DNA from: Gangjinia marincola | Lineage (GTDB): Bacteria > Bacteroidota > Bacteroidia > Flavobacteriales > Flavobacteriaceae | NCBI RefSeq assembly: GCF_039523415.1 | Contig: NZ_BAAAFG010000012.1 | Location: 197,699-261,698, forward strand | DNA length: 64,000 nt | Reading direction: 5' to 3' | In this document: positions 1 through 9,030 of the stretch, in pieces | Position numbering within the stretch: position 1 is the first letter of the stretch | Layout: the number at the start of each line of letters is the position of its first letter | Program-made: the position numbers and the translations under genes | Notes under the pieces: generated by a model | Told to the model about the DNA's origin: nothing | The model's database searches: none | The model's input: the letters and a program-made list of their open reading frames with translations, nothing else

Positions 1-997
1 AGTCATCAATTCGAATGCGACCTTTATCATCTAGCGGAATTTCATCCACATACAAACGCTCCTTAAACATGCGGTACATTTGTTCAATACAGCCCTCATG
101 AATGTTTTTTTCTTTCATGATTTTATATAACAATGAAATGTACAGCGGTATCACCGGAATAGCAGAACTCGCCTGAGTGACCAAGGCTTTGTTAACAGAA
201 ACATAGGCTTTTCCCTTTACATCGCTTATTGATGTTGTGATTTCTGAAGCGGTATGTTCTAAATCTTCTTTTGCCTTACCAATGGTACCATCGCGATAGA
301 TGGGTTGGGTAAGATCGGGACCTATGTAGGAGTAGGCCACAGTCATCACATTTTCTGAAAGTACATTAGCTTTATGCAAGGCACTCATCCAGCGTTTCCA
401 ATCATCGCCTCCCATCACGGTGACCGTATTTTCAATATCGTCGCCTTCGGCTGGTTCGATGTGAACTTGACTGATTTCACCAGTGTGAAAATCCACGGTT
501 TTATTCTTAAAGGTTTGCCCTATGGGTTTTAACACCGATCTAAAGCGTTCGCCGGTTTCCGGATGTTGTCTTACCGGTGATGCCAGGCTGTAAATGACCA
601 AATCAATTTTTCCTAGGTCTTGTTTGATAAGTTCAACAGTTTGAGATTTAATTTCGGTAGAAAAGGCGTCTCCATTAATACTTTTGGCATACAATCCTTG
701 TTGTTGCGCTTTTTCTTCAAACGCTGCAGTATTGTACCATCCCGGCGATGCAGGCCGCCCTTCTTTAGGGGGTTTTTCCAAATAAACACCTATAGTAGAG
801 GCGTGAGAACCAAACGCGGCTGTAATGCGTGATGCAAGTCCAAAACCGGTCGATGATCCTATAACCAACACGTTTTTAGGACCGTCGATCTTTTCTTTAG
901 CGTTTACATAGTTGATTTGGCGTTCCACTTCTTTAGCGCACCCTGTGGGGTGAGCAGTAAGGCAAATGAATCCGCGTGTTCTGGGAGTGATGATCAT
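1..997 (-). CDS. fabV: Enoyl-ACP / trans-2-enoyl-CoA reductase FabV, C-terminus cut by the window edge
   Basis: Reduces the trans-2 double bond of enoyl-ACP or enoyl-CoA with NADH, the last step of fatty-acid chain elongation, in the cytoplasm. The 332 visible codons start at an ATG (995-997) with MIITPRTRGFIC. A nucleotide-binding loop (VLVIGSSTGFG) lies at residues 43-53, and the FabV active-site pattern Y-x8-K is present as Tyr234 and Lys243. The family is usually near 395-400 residues, so about 65 C-terminal residues are missing past position 1. The gene follows DUF4260 by 25 bp on the same strand and is probably the last member of a four-gene run. FabV-type reductases are generally known as triclosan-tolerant alternatives to FabI; this is family knowledge, not visible here. 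Confidence 0.93.
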   Translation of the reverse strand, partial: MIITPRTRGFICLTAHPTGCAKEVERQINYVNAKEKIDGPKNVLVIGSSTGFGLASRITAAFGSHASTIGVYLEKPPKEGRPASPGWYNTAAFEEKAQQQGLYAKSINGDAFSTEIKSQTVELIKQDLGKIDLVIYSLASPVRQHPETGERFRSVLKPIGQTFKNKTVDFHTGEISQVHIEPAEGDDIENTVTVMGGDDWKRWMSALHKANVLSENVMTVAYSYIGPDLTQPIYRDGTIGKAKEDLEHTASEITTSISDVKGKAYVSVNKALVTQASSAIPVIPLYISLLYKIMKEKNIHEGCIEQMYRMFKERLYVDEIPLDDKGRIRIDD

Positions 998-1022
998 AGT
1001 TAGTTTTAGTTAGATGGGGTTA

Positions 1023-1379
1023 CTAGTTTTTATTATTGGTCCAACCTAAATGTGTATGCTTAAAATGATCTGGATATTTTAAGCCATAGCCCAATATACG
1101 ATCAAATGCTGAATGCCCTAATAAAACACTCCCAGTCAAGACTAACCATTCATCTAAGAAGTACAAGCCTGCGGCAATTACCATAAAAGCGACGCCTTTA
1201 TGATGGAATAGGTTATAGCTTATCGCTCCAAATTTGGTGTTTATCAGGTATCCAAGCATCCCGATATCTGGAGCTAAAAATAAAGCGGCATACCACCACC
1301 AGGCAATGTCAGTAAAGCTAAAGAGTAAAATAGCAAAAATTAGGGTTGCGATTTCTTCTAAGTTTAGGAGAGTTTTCAT
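1023..1379 (-). CDS. DUF4260 family small membrane protein
   Basis: A 118-residue protein with about three hydrophobic segments (residues 10-35, 38-50, 62-85). Residues matching DUF4260 as I recall it are a WWW-x-AALFLAPD stretch, GMLGYL, YNLFHH, and the C-terminal LGHSAFDRILGYGLKY followed by F-x-HTHLG. Biochemical function is unknown. The start codon overlaps the stop of the upstream thioesterase in an ATGA arrangement, which suggests translational coupling, and fabV follows closely. The neighbours hint at a lipid or membrane role, which is inference only. Confidence 0.8.
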   Translation of the reverse strand: MKTLLNLEEIATLIFAILLFSFTDIAWWWYAALFLAPDIGMLGYLINTKFGAISYNLFHHKGVAFMVIAAGLYFLDEWLVLTGSVLLGHSAFDRILGYGLKYPDHFKHTHLGWTNNKN

Positions 1380-1933
1380 GATGTTTTAAGTTCAATGACT
1401 GTATTCAATCCCTCTAATTGACCCAAGTACTTTTCTATGTCAAAGGTTTTTGCATCAAATTCTTGTTCGCTGCGTTTGTAATCATCTTTTTTACGCATAC
1501 GTTCTACAAATCGGCGTACGTCTTGCTTATACTCCAATTTTAAACCGGGTACAGCCGCATTTTTACCAAGTTCATCTTTAGCCACCATCGTAAAGTAAGA
1601 AGAGTTACAGTGCTTGATGACTCCGGTTTGAATATTTTCGGCTTCTACACGTATTCCAATCACCATACTGGTGCGACCGGTATAATTCACGCTGGCTTTC
1701 ATCGTGACCAGTTCACCCACTTCGATCGGTTGAATAAAATTTACCTTATCCACACTTGCCGTTACGCAGTAATTCCCGCTATGCTTAGAAGCACAGGCAA
1801 AGGCAATTTGATCCAATAAATGGAGGATATAACCTCCATGAATTTTACCGCTAAAATTTGAATGGGAGGGAAGCATAAGTTCCGAAATCACCATGCGCGT
1901 TTCTCGTGGAGTTTTATAAGCGGGCTGATCCAT
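1376..1933 (-). CDS. Acyl-CoA thioesterase, hot-dog fold
   Basis: Likely hydrolyses acyl-CoA to free fatty acid and CoA in the cytoplasm. The 185-residue protein has one hot-dog domain at about residues 12-135: the helix motif F-x-GKIHGGYILHLLDQIA, then SVDKVNFIQPIEVGELV and a second strand set TSMVIGIRVEAEN. This resembles the YciA/BFIT-type acyl-CoA thioesterases. The C-terminal 50 residues are charged and have no recognised domain. It sits 1 bp after a single-TM protein gene and overlaps DUF4260 by 4 bp, so it is part of a minus-strand operon ending in fabV. The exact chain-length preference cannot be read from sequence. Confidence 0.85.
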   Translation of the reverse strand: MDQPAYKTPRETRMVISELMLPSHSNFSGKIHGGYILHLLDQIAFACASKHSGNYCVTASVDKVNFIQPIEVGELVTMKASVNYTGRTSMVIGIRVEAENIQTGVIKHCNSSYFTMVAKDELGKNAAVPGLKLEYKQDVRRFVERMRKKDDYKRSEQEFDAKTFDIEKYLGQLEGLNTVIELKTS

Positions 1934-1934
1934 G

Positions 1935-2303
1935 CTAATTTCGGTTAAAGTGAGGTGATTGCTCTAAGGTTGCATCTGTAATAAAGTAGACCGTATCTCC
2001 CCACCAAAAGAAGGTGGCGTAGCGTTCTTCATAGGTAAGTTTGACATACTTGCCTTGGTATTCTTGCAGCTTGTCAATAACTTCTTGATTCTTGTCCAAT
2101 ACCGAAAAACTAAAAATCTGTGCTCCACTAATTCCCTGACTGATTTCTCCTTCCCAGGTTTTTGAGATGATGCCTTTCTTACTGAACTTGATCAATTCAC
2201 CCGCTCTGGTTCCTTCACTGTAAGTGACGAAATAAACGAAGGCAAAATAGGCTAGAAAGAGCACCAAGACTCCACTGATAAATAGAATAAGTATTTTTTT
2301 CAT
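1935..2303 (-). CDS. Conserved single-pass membrane protein of unknown function
   Basis: A 122-residue protein with an N-terminal membrane anchor (about residues 4-26, ILILFISGVLVLFLAYFAFV) and a soluble extracytoplasmic part containing TYSEGTRAGELIKFSKKG, ISKTWEGEI, QEYQGKYVKLTYEE and FFWWGDTVYFITDA. I recall similar flavobacterial proteins sometimes carrying the misleading label 6-phosphogluconate dehydrogenase; nothing here supports that enzyme. It is the first gene of the minus-strand run leading into the thioesterase (1-bp gap). Function unknown. Confidence 0.7.
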   Translation of the reverse strand: MKKILILFISGVLVLFLAYFAFVYFVTYSEGTRAGELIKFSKKGIISKTWEGEISQGISGAQIFSFSVLDKNQEVIDKLQEYQGKYVKLTYEERYATFFWWGDTVYFITDATLEQSPHFNRN

Positions 2304-2361
2304 AGTATTTTAGTTTTATGCAATAGTCAAGCTATACCATAGAGAACATCCCTCTAAATCT

Positions 2362-2381
2362 CCCTTCCTTTGAAGGAAGGG
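2362..2381. repeat. Perfect 9-bp hairpin in the rmuC 3' spacer
   Basis: CCCTTCCTT at 2362-2370 and AAGGAAGGG at 2373-2381 are perfect reverse complements around a 2-base loop. The hairpin lies 38 bp past the rmuC stop on the minus strand but has no T-run after it on either strand, so it is not a standard intrinsic terminator. It may be a dispersed palindromic repeat; a genome-wide count would settle this. Confidence 0.55.
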
Positions 2382-2418
2382 TTGGGGATGGATGTAGTTT
2401 ATATTTTTTTTAATTTTC

Positions 2419-3795
2419 TTACTCACTAATAAACAACTCCTCCTGATCGTTTTCTTCAGCCTTGTTTAACAGCTTTTCATCAATGCTTTTATTGGCCTTG
2501 GCTCCCAGTTTCTTTAATTTTTCTACTTTTTTGATCAGGTTGCCTTTCCCAGTCAGTTTTTTCATGGTGGTTTCATAACTACCCTGCGCAGTTTGCATCT
2601 GTCTACCAACTTTTAAAAGGTCATCTGTAAGAAGCGTAAACTGATCGTAGAGCTTTCCGGCTTCCATGGCAATTTCAATGGCATAGCGCTGCTGCTTTTC
2701 ATTTTGCCACATCGTATCGATGGTTCGCAGGGTGGCGAGTAAGGTGGTAGGTGTGACGATCACAATATTTTTATCAAAGGCTTCGCTGTATAAATTTGAA
2801 TCAGAATTCAGTGCCATGGCAAAAGCCGGTTCAATGGGGACAAAAAGCAAGACAAAATCTGGACTTTCAATTTCATACAACTCATGATAGTTCTTGGCAG
2901 AAAGGTCATTCACATGCTTCTTTAAGGCTGCAACGTGTTCTCTTAAATAACGCTCTTGTATTTCTTCATCTTCTTCATTGACATAGCGTTCATAGGCATT
3001 GAGCGAGACTTTAGAATCAATGATCATCTTTTTGCCACCGGGTAAGTGAATAATCACATCTGGGAATACGGTTTTACCTTCTTCGGTCTTAAAGCTGGTT
3101 TGTACTTCATATTCCTGATCTTTTTCTAACCCAGACTTTTCCAAGACACGTTCTAAAACTAGCTCTCCCCAATTGCCGCGCATTTTGGCATCTCCCTTTA
3201 AAGCTTTGGTAAGATTCTTAGCCTCATCACTCATTTGCTTATTCAGGTCTTTTAAACCCAAAATCTGCTCCTTAAGGCTGGCGTGGCGCTCAATGCTCAC
3301 TTTATCAGAATCTTCCACTTTCTTTTCAAAGCGAAGGATTTTTTCTTGTAGTGGATTCAAAATTTGCTGAATGTTCTCTTTGTTCTGGCGAGTAAATTTT
3401 TCAGATTTTTGATCCATAATCTTATTGGCTAGATTCTCAAATTCTTTGGTGAATTTTTCTTGGAGTTGCTCAATTTCGGCTTTTTGTTCTACTAATTTTT
3501 GGGTGAGATGATCTGCTTCGCCTTCCTTTCGCGTAAGCGAATCTTTTATAAATTCCCGCTCTCTGCGCAGTTCCTCTTGAATCTTGCGTTCTGTTGAGAG
3601 TTGTTGATCACTTTGGCTTTTTACCTCTTGTAGCTGAGTTTCTTTTTCTGAAAGCTGAAGATTCAATTGCTTATTTCGCTCCTGGAGGGTGCTTTGAGCT
3701 GCTTTTGAGGTGAGTCGGGATAAAAAATAGCCTACTAATCCACCTATGATAAGTGAAGCAAACAGGACTAGGATTAGAAGAACGTCATTATTCAT
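2419..3795 (-). CDS. rmuC: RmuC family DNA recombination protein
   Basis: RmuC proteins are nuclease-like and limit recombination at inverted repeats. The 458-residue protein has an N-terminal membrane anchor (about residues 5-24), a long coiled coil rich in E, K and Q (about 30-135 and 150-200), and the conserved core from about 205. Recognisable core pieces are KMRGNWGELVLERVLEKSGL, FPDVIIHLPGGKKMIIDSKV, PDFVLLFVPIEPAFAMAL and VIVTPTTLLATLRTI. Length fits the family. The gene stands alone, with a possible TATCTTTG promoter element just upstream. Confidence 0.93.
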   Translation of the reverse strand: MNNDVLLILVLFASLIIGGLVGYFLSRLTSKAAQSTLQERNKQLNLQLSEKETQLQEVKSQSDQQLSTERKIQEELRREREFIKDSLTRKEGEADHLTQKLVEQKAEIEQLQEKFTKEFENLANKIMDQKSEKFTRQNKENIQQILNPLQEKILRFEKKVEDSDKVSIERHASLKEQILGLKDLNKQMSDEAKNLTKALKGDAKMRGNWGELVLERVLEKSGLEKDQEYEVQTSFKTEEGKTVFPDVIIHLPGGKKMIIDSKVSLNAYERYVNEEDEEIQERYLREHVAALKKHVNDLSAKNYHELYEIESPDFVLLFVPIEPAFAMALNSDSNLYSEAFDKNIVIVTPTTLLATLRTIDTMWQNEKQQRYAIEIAMEAGKLYDQFTLLTDDLLKVGRQMQTAQGSYETTMKKLTGKGNLIKKVEKLKKLGAKANKSIDEKLLNKAEENDQEELFISE

Positions 3796-3811
3796 TCAAA
3801 CAAAATTTACC

Positions 3812-3819
3812 CAAAGATA
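3812..3819 (-). promoter_or_regulatory. Possible -7 box (TATCTTTG) for rmuC
   Basis: On the minus strand the sequence TATCTTTG fits the Bacteroidota -7 consensus TAnnTTTG and lies 17 bp upstream of the rmuC start codon. No clear TTG element was seen at the usual distance upstream, so support is partial. Confidence 0.4.
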
Positions 3820-3866
3820 AGAAGTTGGAATTACCTAGCCGTGTTGAAATGCGTTCCATTCTACGC

Positions 3867-4655
3867 TTATTCAAGATTCATCTTAAAACTACCTGAAGTT
3901 TGATCAAATACGATGTATTCTTTGGGGAATAATTGATTAAAAGCGCCGCGTTGAACTAAATTCTCTGAAGTGTCCATGACGACTTTTTTGTGATTAACAA
4001 GTATTATTTTATCACATAACTGAATTGCCGGATTAATTTCATGAGAAGCAAAAATGATGGTTTTATCCCGCTCATGTGCCAGTTTTTTGAGTAATCCTAA
4101 AGTGTAGGTTTTGTGGAATAGGTCGAGATGAGTCGTGGGCTCATCTAATAAAATGATGGGTGTGTCTTGAGCCAATGCACGCGCCAGCAGCACGCGCTGC
4201 AACTGTCCATCACTTAATTGATCGCAAGTGGTTGAAGCCATGCTTTGCATATCCACCTCGTGCAGGGCGTTAGTTATTTTTTGTTGATCCAGATTAGAAA
4301 GTTTGCCATTCCAACCTGTATAAGGATGCCTGCCAAGTGCGATGAGTTCGTAGACGGTGAGTCGCTTAGAAATAATTTGATTCGTAAGCACAACGCTGAT
4401 CTGTTGTGCAAATTCTGCGGGAGTATATTCCTGAATAGTTTTTTTGTTGAGGTGTATATTTCCGTCAAGCGGAAGTAAAAATCCTGCAAGTGTTTTTAAG
4501 AGGGTAGATTTTCCCGACCCATTGATCCCAATAATGGCGACTAACTCTCCTGAAGAAATCTCAAGATCAATTTGATCTGCGACTAAACGTTCACCTTTTT
4601 TTGAAGCATACCCTATTTTTAGATTGTTTGTATGGATTAATGTTGCTTTCCCCAT
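3867..4655 (-). CDS. btuD: ABC transporter ATPase of a B12/iron-complex importer (BtuD/FecE type)
   Basis: The ATP-hydrolysing subunit, cytoplasmic, driving import through the FecCD-type permease encoded next to it. The 262 residues show Walker A GINGSGKST (about 41-49), the signature LSDGQLQRV, Walker B PIILLDEP and the switch histidine in FASHE. LSDGQ replaces the common LSGGQ, as is frequent in this subfamily. It is the third gene of a minus-strand btuF-btuC-btuD order, 3 bp after the permease. Heme or siderophore import would look the same from this protein alone. B12 is inferred from the divergent riboswitch-led receptor. Confidence 0.85.
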   Translation of the reverse strand: MGKATLIHTNNLKIGYASKKGERLVADQIDLEISSGELVAIIGINGSGKSTLLKTLAGFLLPLDGNIHLNKKTIQEYTPAEFAQQISVVLTNQIISKRLTVYELIALGRHPYTGWNGKLSNLDQQKITNALHEVDMQSMASTTCDQLSDGQLQRVLLARALAQDTPIILLDEPTTHLDLFHKTYTLGLLKKLAHERDKTIIFASHEINPAIQLCDKIILVNHKKVVMDTSENLVQRGAFNQLFPKEYIVFDQTSGSFKMNLE

Positions 4656-4658
4656 GAT

Positions 4659-5681
4659 CTAAAAGATAAGCCGTTTTCGTCTCACTAGTAACCAAATAAC
4701 CACCGGCGCTCCAAAAATAGAAGTCACCGCATTTATGGGCAAGGTATAATCGCTGCCGGGCAATTGTGCAATACTATCACAAAGCAGCATTACGATGGCT
4801 CCGCCTAGCGCAACTAGCGGAATTAACCCAAAGTGATTGTTAGAGGGCGTGATTTGCCTTACTAGATGCGGCACCGCAAGTCCTACAAATGCAATAGGAC
4901 CGGCAAATGTAGTGATGCTGCCTGCCATGCACGCTGTTGCGATCATCACGATAAAGCGGTTTTGCTTTAATTTTAATCCTAGGCTTCTGGCGTACCAGTC
5001 TCCCAATAATAACGCATTAAGACCTTTAGCTCCTGCAACGCTCAATAGCATACCCAGACCCCAAAACAGGCTAAGTACAGCAAGTTCTTTATAAGTTAAG
5101 TCGCCTAGACTGCCCAAAGACCAAAATACATACTGTTGTAATTGAGCTGCCGGACTCATATACGAAAGCACGCTTACCACAGCACCTGTTAAGCTGGCGA
5201 ACATTAAACCAATAATCAAGATCGCCATGGTATCTGTCAATCTAGCCGAAGCGATTAAAATGGCCATTAAGAGCAACATGCTGCCTAAACTTGCAGCAAT
5301 CACAATCGTCCATGGCGATAAGATAAATGCTCCTAAAAAAACACCGAATAATCCCGCCCCCATAATGACTAAAGCCACCCCTAAACTTGCCCCGCTACTT
5401 AGTCCTAAAACGTAGGGGCCAGCTAACGGATTTTTGAATAAGGTTTGCATTAAAAGTCCGCTAACTCCAAGTCCGGATCCAACCAAAATTGCAGTGAACA
5501 TTTTCGGGATTCTGTAGTCCAAAATAATGTAGTTCCAAGCCTCTTTAGACGACTCTCCAAAACCTATGATATTAAGGATTTCTTTTAAGGGAATTTTGAC
5601 CGATCCTAAACTCAAATTGAGTAGGGCAGAGGCGACTAAAAGTAGAATGCCAAAAACGATATAAGTAGACGTCTTTTTCAC
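4659..5681 (-). CDS. btuC: FecCD-type ABC permease, likely for cobalamin
   Basis: Inner-membrane channel subunit moving substrate from periplasm to cytoplasm. The 340 residues are strongly hydrophobic with about 9-10 membrane spans. Family landmarks are RIPKMFTAILVGSGLGVSG, LMQTLFKNPLAGPYVLGLSS, GPIAFVGLAVPHLVRQ and DYTLPINAVTSIFGAPVVIW. It starts with GTG, whose last two bases overlap the TGA stop of the binding-protein gene (GTGA), indicating coupling. The transporter is a three-gene set with the ATPase and binding protein. Substrate assignment rests on the neighbouring B12 riboswitch. Confidence 0.87.
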   Translation of the reverse strand: MKKTSTYIVFGILLLVASALLNLSLGSVKIPLKEILNIIGFGESSKEAWNYIILDYRIPKMFTAILVGSGLGVSGLLMQTLFKNPLAGPYVLGLSSGASLGVALVIMGAGLFGVFLGAFILSPWTIVIAASLGSMLLLMAILIASARLTDTMAILIIGLMFASLTGAVVSVLSYMSPAAQLQQYVFWSLGSLGDLTYKELAVLSLFWGLGMLLSVAGAKGLNALLLGDWYARSLGLKLKQNRFIVMIATACMAGSITTFAGPIAFVGLAVPHLVRQITPSNNHFGLIPLVALGGAIVMLLCDSIAQLPGSDYTLPINAVTSIFGAPVVIWLLVRRKRLIF

Positions 5682-6817
5682 TCGTTTTTTAGCGGTTTAA
5701 AAAAGGTAAAATTATAAGCCTTAAATTGCGCGGGATGAAATATCTTAGCCAGGTCTTTTAAGACCAAATCAGGGCGATTTGGCGCTAATTCGTAGTATAA
5801 AACACCTCCGGTAGCTCCATTTTCTACGGTAAAGCTATACACATTTCGCTCTTCAAAAGACTTAAACTTTTTGTAATGGTCACTTGAGGTAAGCATCTGG
5901 TTATAAGAATTATGTTGACCGGGACCAACCCACACATCTGTACTATAGGCTTTCTCTATAACAGCCTCAATTCCTAAAGAAAGGCTTCCGCTGGCGTTTG
6001 TTTCGCTAAAAATATAGTTCCCGCCGGCATCTGCAATCAATTTTGCTTGCCAACTCTTTCCGCCGGGTGCATACCAAACGTCTTTATACAGTGCTCCGGA
6101 AAGTACTGTTGGGCGATCTTCTTTTTGCGCTACTTTTTCTTGAATTTCAAGGTAGTTTTTTTCAACGGTTTTGAAGGTTTTTTGGGCTAAAGAGAGCTTG
6201 CCAAAAAGTACCCCAAAAAACTTAATCCATTCGGCTTTTCCCAGGGGGTGTTCTTCAACCCAATCTCCATTAAAAAGAACAGGAATTTTTGCTTGGTTTA
6301 AGGTCTTAAATGATTGGTTCGTTCCATCGACTGAAAAGGCAATAAGCGCATCTGGATTGAGGTCTAAAATGACTTCAGTATTTAAGGATTCATTTCGACC
6401 AACTTCTTTGATTTTTTTGTCCTCGATGAAGGAGCGCGTGAGCGGAGATGAAATATAATCTAATTGCGGAAAACCCATCAAACGATCAATCACCCCTAAG
6501 GTTTCTAAAGAGGGAATATGTGTAGTAGAAGTAGTGATGATTTTTTGAATAGGTAATTGAAGAATGGCATCTGCTTTAAGACCCTTGGGTGCAGATTTAT
6601 TCTCTTTTACTAAAACGTAGGTATACGTGATATCAGCTTTGGGCCATGGAGAATTTACGTTTAAAGTGTAATAGTCTTGGTATTCTAAAATAGAAAAGCC
6701 CGTGGCGTATTGAATTTGGACTTCATTTACGAGTTTTGACTTGCCGGGGTCCTCTTCTTTTACTTTTTTACAAGAAGAGAGTGCGAGTAAGAACAAGATG
6801 AGATACCGGTACGTCAT
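5678..6817 (-). CDS. btuF: Substrate-binding lipoprotein of the B12-type ABC importer
   Basis: Captures the ligand in the periplasm and hands it to the FecCD permease. From the ATG at 6817 it has a lipoprotein signal YLILFLLALSSC with the lipid-carrying Cys at about residue 16, then a Peripla_BP_2 (BtuF/FepB-like) domain. The family pattern is visible in VIDRLMGFPQLDYIS, VILDLNPDALIAF, VLFNGDWVEEHPLGKAEWIKFFG and DVWVGPG. An in-frame GTG 12 bases further upstream (6829) is possible, but the ATG gives the cleaner signal peptide. It is the first gene of the btuFCD run and diverges from the riboswitch and btuB. Confidence 0.83.
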   Translation of the reverse strand: MTYRYLILFLLALSSCKKVKEEDPGKSKLVNEVQIQYATGFSILEYQDYYTLNVNSPWPKADITYTYVLVKENKSAPKGLKADAILQLPIQKIITTSTTHIPSLETLGVIDRLMGFPQLDYISSPLTRSFIEDKKIKEVGRNESLNTEVILDLNPDALIAFSVDGTNQSFKTLNQAKIPVLFNGDWVEEHPLGKAEWIKFFGVLFGKLSLAQKTFKTVEKNYLEIQEKVAQKEDRPTVLSGALYKDVWYAPGGKSWQAKLIADAGGNYIFSETNASGSLSLGIEAVIEKAYSTDVWVGPGQHNSYNQMLTSSDHYKKFKSFEERNVYSFTVENGATGGVLYYELAPNRPDLVLKDLAKIFHPAQFKAYNFTFFKPLKNE

Positions 6818-6882
6818 TTTTTGATTCACAAGATTTCAAAAATAAGACTATTTATTAAGTCTGCTGAGTGATTATAATTGAT

Positions 6883-6890
6883 TACTTTCG
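6883..6890 (+). promoter_or_regulatory. Possible -7 box for the riboswitch-btuB transcript
   Basis: TACTTTCG differs by one base from TAnnTTTG and lies directly ahead of the cobalamin riboswitch, where a transcription start would be needed. A clear -33 TTG was not seen. Confidence 0.4.
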
Positions 6891-6892
6891 CG

Positions 6893-7104
6893 TTCAGTTC
6901 ATATGGTTCTGTGATTTATGTACCGATCGCAGATTAAAAGGGAAGAAAGTGATCTAATAGAGAAAATCTTTCGCTGTTCCCGCAACTGTAAGCTTTAACT
7001 CTTATGTAATAGAGTTGGTGAACAATACTTCTATACCACTGCAGCTAAAGAGAAAGGTGCGGGAAGGTAATTGTTCATACGCAAGCCAGGAGACCTGCCT
7101 TATG
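6893..7104 (+). ncRNA. Cobalamin riboswitch upstream of btuB
   Basis: The leader carries the nearly invariant B12 box GCCAGGAGACCTGCC at 7085-7099, plus AAAAGGGAA at 6936-6944 and the CCCGCAACTGTAAGC region near 6978, in the order seen in AdoCbl riboswitches. Downstream, AAACCTT and AAGGGTTT (about 7119-7141) can form a short hairpin just before the btuB start. It could act as the switching hairpin that hides the translation start. High cobalamin should lower expression of the receptor and the lipoprotein. The leader points only to the plus strand, so btuFCD is not visibly under this element. Confidence 0.93.
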
Positions 7105-7147
7105 GATATAACACATAAAAACCTTCGGGATAAGGGTTTCTATATCT

Positions 7148-9028
7148 ATGAGATCGACAGTATTCATTTTAGTCATACTCTATCTGAGTGTACATAGTCT
7201 TTGTGCGCAACGAGATTCTATTGAACTTCTTCAAGAAGTTTATCTAAGTGACGAACTTTTAACCGATTTTTCAAAAGGAATTATTGTTCAAAAAATTGCT
7301 GACTCTACCACACTTTTGTTTCGACCCAGTTTGACAGCTACGCTTCGAAATACTTCACCTATTTACTTTAGGGAAAATGGTCTTAGCGGAGTATCCTCTG
7401 CATCATTTAGAGGGACAAATGCTGCGCAGACAGCTGTGGTGTGGAATGGTATTAACATCAATTCACCTTTGACCGGTCAGACAGATTTTAACGTGATCAA
7501 CGCTACTAATTTTGATGCTATCGATGTTCGTTACACGGGTGCCGGGGTTCAATATGGTAGTGGTGCGATCGGTGGTACCGTTCACCTGTCGAATGAGCTC
7601 AAATTTATACCGCATACTGAACAGCGCATCATAACCTCTGTAGGTAGTTTTGATCATTATCGTTTTAATGCGCGTACTTCTTTCGGAAAAAATGGATTTT
7701 CAATCAACACTAGTTTTAGCGTAGTGGATGCCGAAAATGACTATAATTTATTCAGAAGCGATCAACGCAACGAGAATGCAGCGATAAGTCATACCACATT
7801 CCAACTCGCTGCCGGAAAATTATTAGGAGAGCGCCATTCCATAAAATTTTATCATCAAACCCAAGAAAGCAATCGGGAGTTTGCCGGAAGATTGTTTGGA
7901 AACAGTTATTCTCCTTCTAATGATAGTTATAAGGATACTTTCTTACGAAATTTAATTAAATGGACGTATCGCAAAGGTCATTTTTCATCTACTACCAGTG
8001 TTGCTCATCTCTATGAGGCGTATACGTTTTCTTCGGGAGCAGATGATACTGAAACATCTTCTGAAGAAACTCTTATTGGAGATGGTGAAGCCAACACGTC
8101 AATCCTACGTTGGAAAGGCGATTATCGCATTCCCGCCAAGGCAAAATTAAGTGTGATCGCCGAAGACAATTTCACCCAAGCTTCAGGTTTAAATATCCCG
8201 GTTGAGCAAACACGTAATTTATTTTCTATATCAGTACTGGGATCACATCAACTTACGCAGCGTTTATCGTATGGGGTTAATTTTCGGCAAGAATTTACGC
8301 CAGCTTTTGAATCTCCCTTTCTCATTGGAGGCGATATCAATTATTGTGTTCAAAAGCAAATTGAATTGACCTTAAGCGGTTCAAGAAATTATCGTATCCC
8401 TACGTTTAATGATATGTATTATGGAGGTGCGGGCGGAATAGGAAATCCGGATCTCAAACCAGAAGAATCTGTACAATTAAATGTAGGAGGAAGTTTTGAT
8501 AATGAGTTCATGGAACTTTCACTAAATGGTTTTATCATCAATACCACAGACATGATTCAGTGGTTTCCTTTAGACAACGGTTTATGGTCTCCGGTTAATA
8601 TAGCAGAGACCAGGCAAACGGGACTTGAATTTATAGCCGCCACAAGTAGAGAAGTAGGATCAGGAAAGCTAACCGGCAATGCGACCTATGGATATACTCA
8701 TGCCGTTAATTCATCTACCTTAGATCGTTTGATCTATGTGCCTGCGCACATGTTTAATGCCAGAATCGGGTATGAGATAAAACGATTTTCTGCCTTTTAT
8801 CATAATCTATATACAAGCAAAGTATTTACAACGGTTGATGAAAGCTTTTCAATCCCGGGATACGATATTTCCAATATTGGTCTAAACTATACGGTCGTGC
8901 AAGGCGAATATCTCAATCTTACATCTCAATTTATAACACGTAATCTTTTTCAAAAAGAGTACCAGGTTGCGGGAGGGTTTCCCATGCCGGGCCGCTCATA
9001 TCAACTCCAATTAATTTTTAATTTTTAA
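7148..9028 (+). CDS. btuB: TonB-dependent outer-membrane receptor, BtuB type
   Basis: Imports cobalamin across the outer membrane using TonB energy. The 626 residues begin with a Sec signal peptide ending near SLCAQ (about residue 20). A plug domain at about 45-145 contains the landmarks ISFRENG-like YFRENGLSGVSSASFRG and VQYGSGAIGGTVHLSNEL. A beta-barrel follows to a C-terminal aromatic ending (LQLIFNF). The barrel motif NPDLKPEESVQLNVGG is typical. B12 specificity is inferred from the riboswitch in its leader and the BtuG-like partner 2 bp downstream; by sequence alone other metal complexes are possible. Confidence 0.92.
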   Translation: MRSTVFILVILYLSVHSLCAQRDSIELLQEVYLSDELLTDFSKGIIVQKIADSTTLLFRPSLTATLRNTSPIYFRENGLSGVSSASFRGTNAAQTAVVWNGININSPLTGQTDFNVINATNFDAIDVRYTGAGVQYGSGAIGGTVHLSNELKFIPHTEQRIITSVGSFDHYRFNARTSFGKNGFSINTSFSVVDAENDYNLFRSDQRNENAAISHTTFQLAAGKLLGERHSIKFYHQTQESNREFAGRLFGNSYSPSNDSYKDTFLRNLIKWTYRKGHFSSTTSVAHLYEAYTFSSGADDTETSSEETLIGDGEANTSILRWKGDYRIPAKAKLSVIAEDNFTQASGLNIPVEQTRNLFSISVLGSHQLTQRLSYGVNFRQEFTPAFESPFLIGGDINYCVQKQIELTLSGSRNYRIPTFNDMYYGGAGGIGNPDLKPEESVQLNVGGSFDNEFMELSLNGFIINTTDMIQWFPLDNGLWSPVNIAETRQTGLEFIAATSREVGSGKLTGNATYGYTHAVNSSTLDRLIYVPAHMFNARIGYEIKRFSAFYHNLYTSKVFTTVDESFSIPGYDISNIGLNYTVVQGEYLNLTSQFITRNLFQKEYQVAGGFPMPGRSYQLQLIFNF

Positions 9029-9030
9029 CT

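Noticed and set aside
1935..2303. 6-phosphogluconate dehydrogenase
   Set aside because: A label I recall for similar proteins, but the sequence is a 122-residue single-TM protein with no NADP-binding or sugar-acid dehydrogenase motif.
7015..7197. 60-residue open frame upstream of btuB
   Set aside because: It overlaps the cobalamin riboswitch aptamer and the btuB start; RNA structure explains the sequence.
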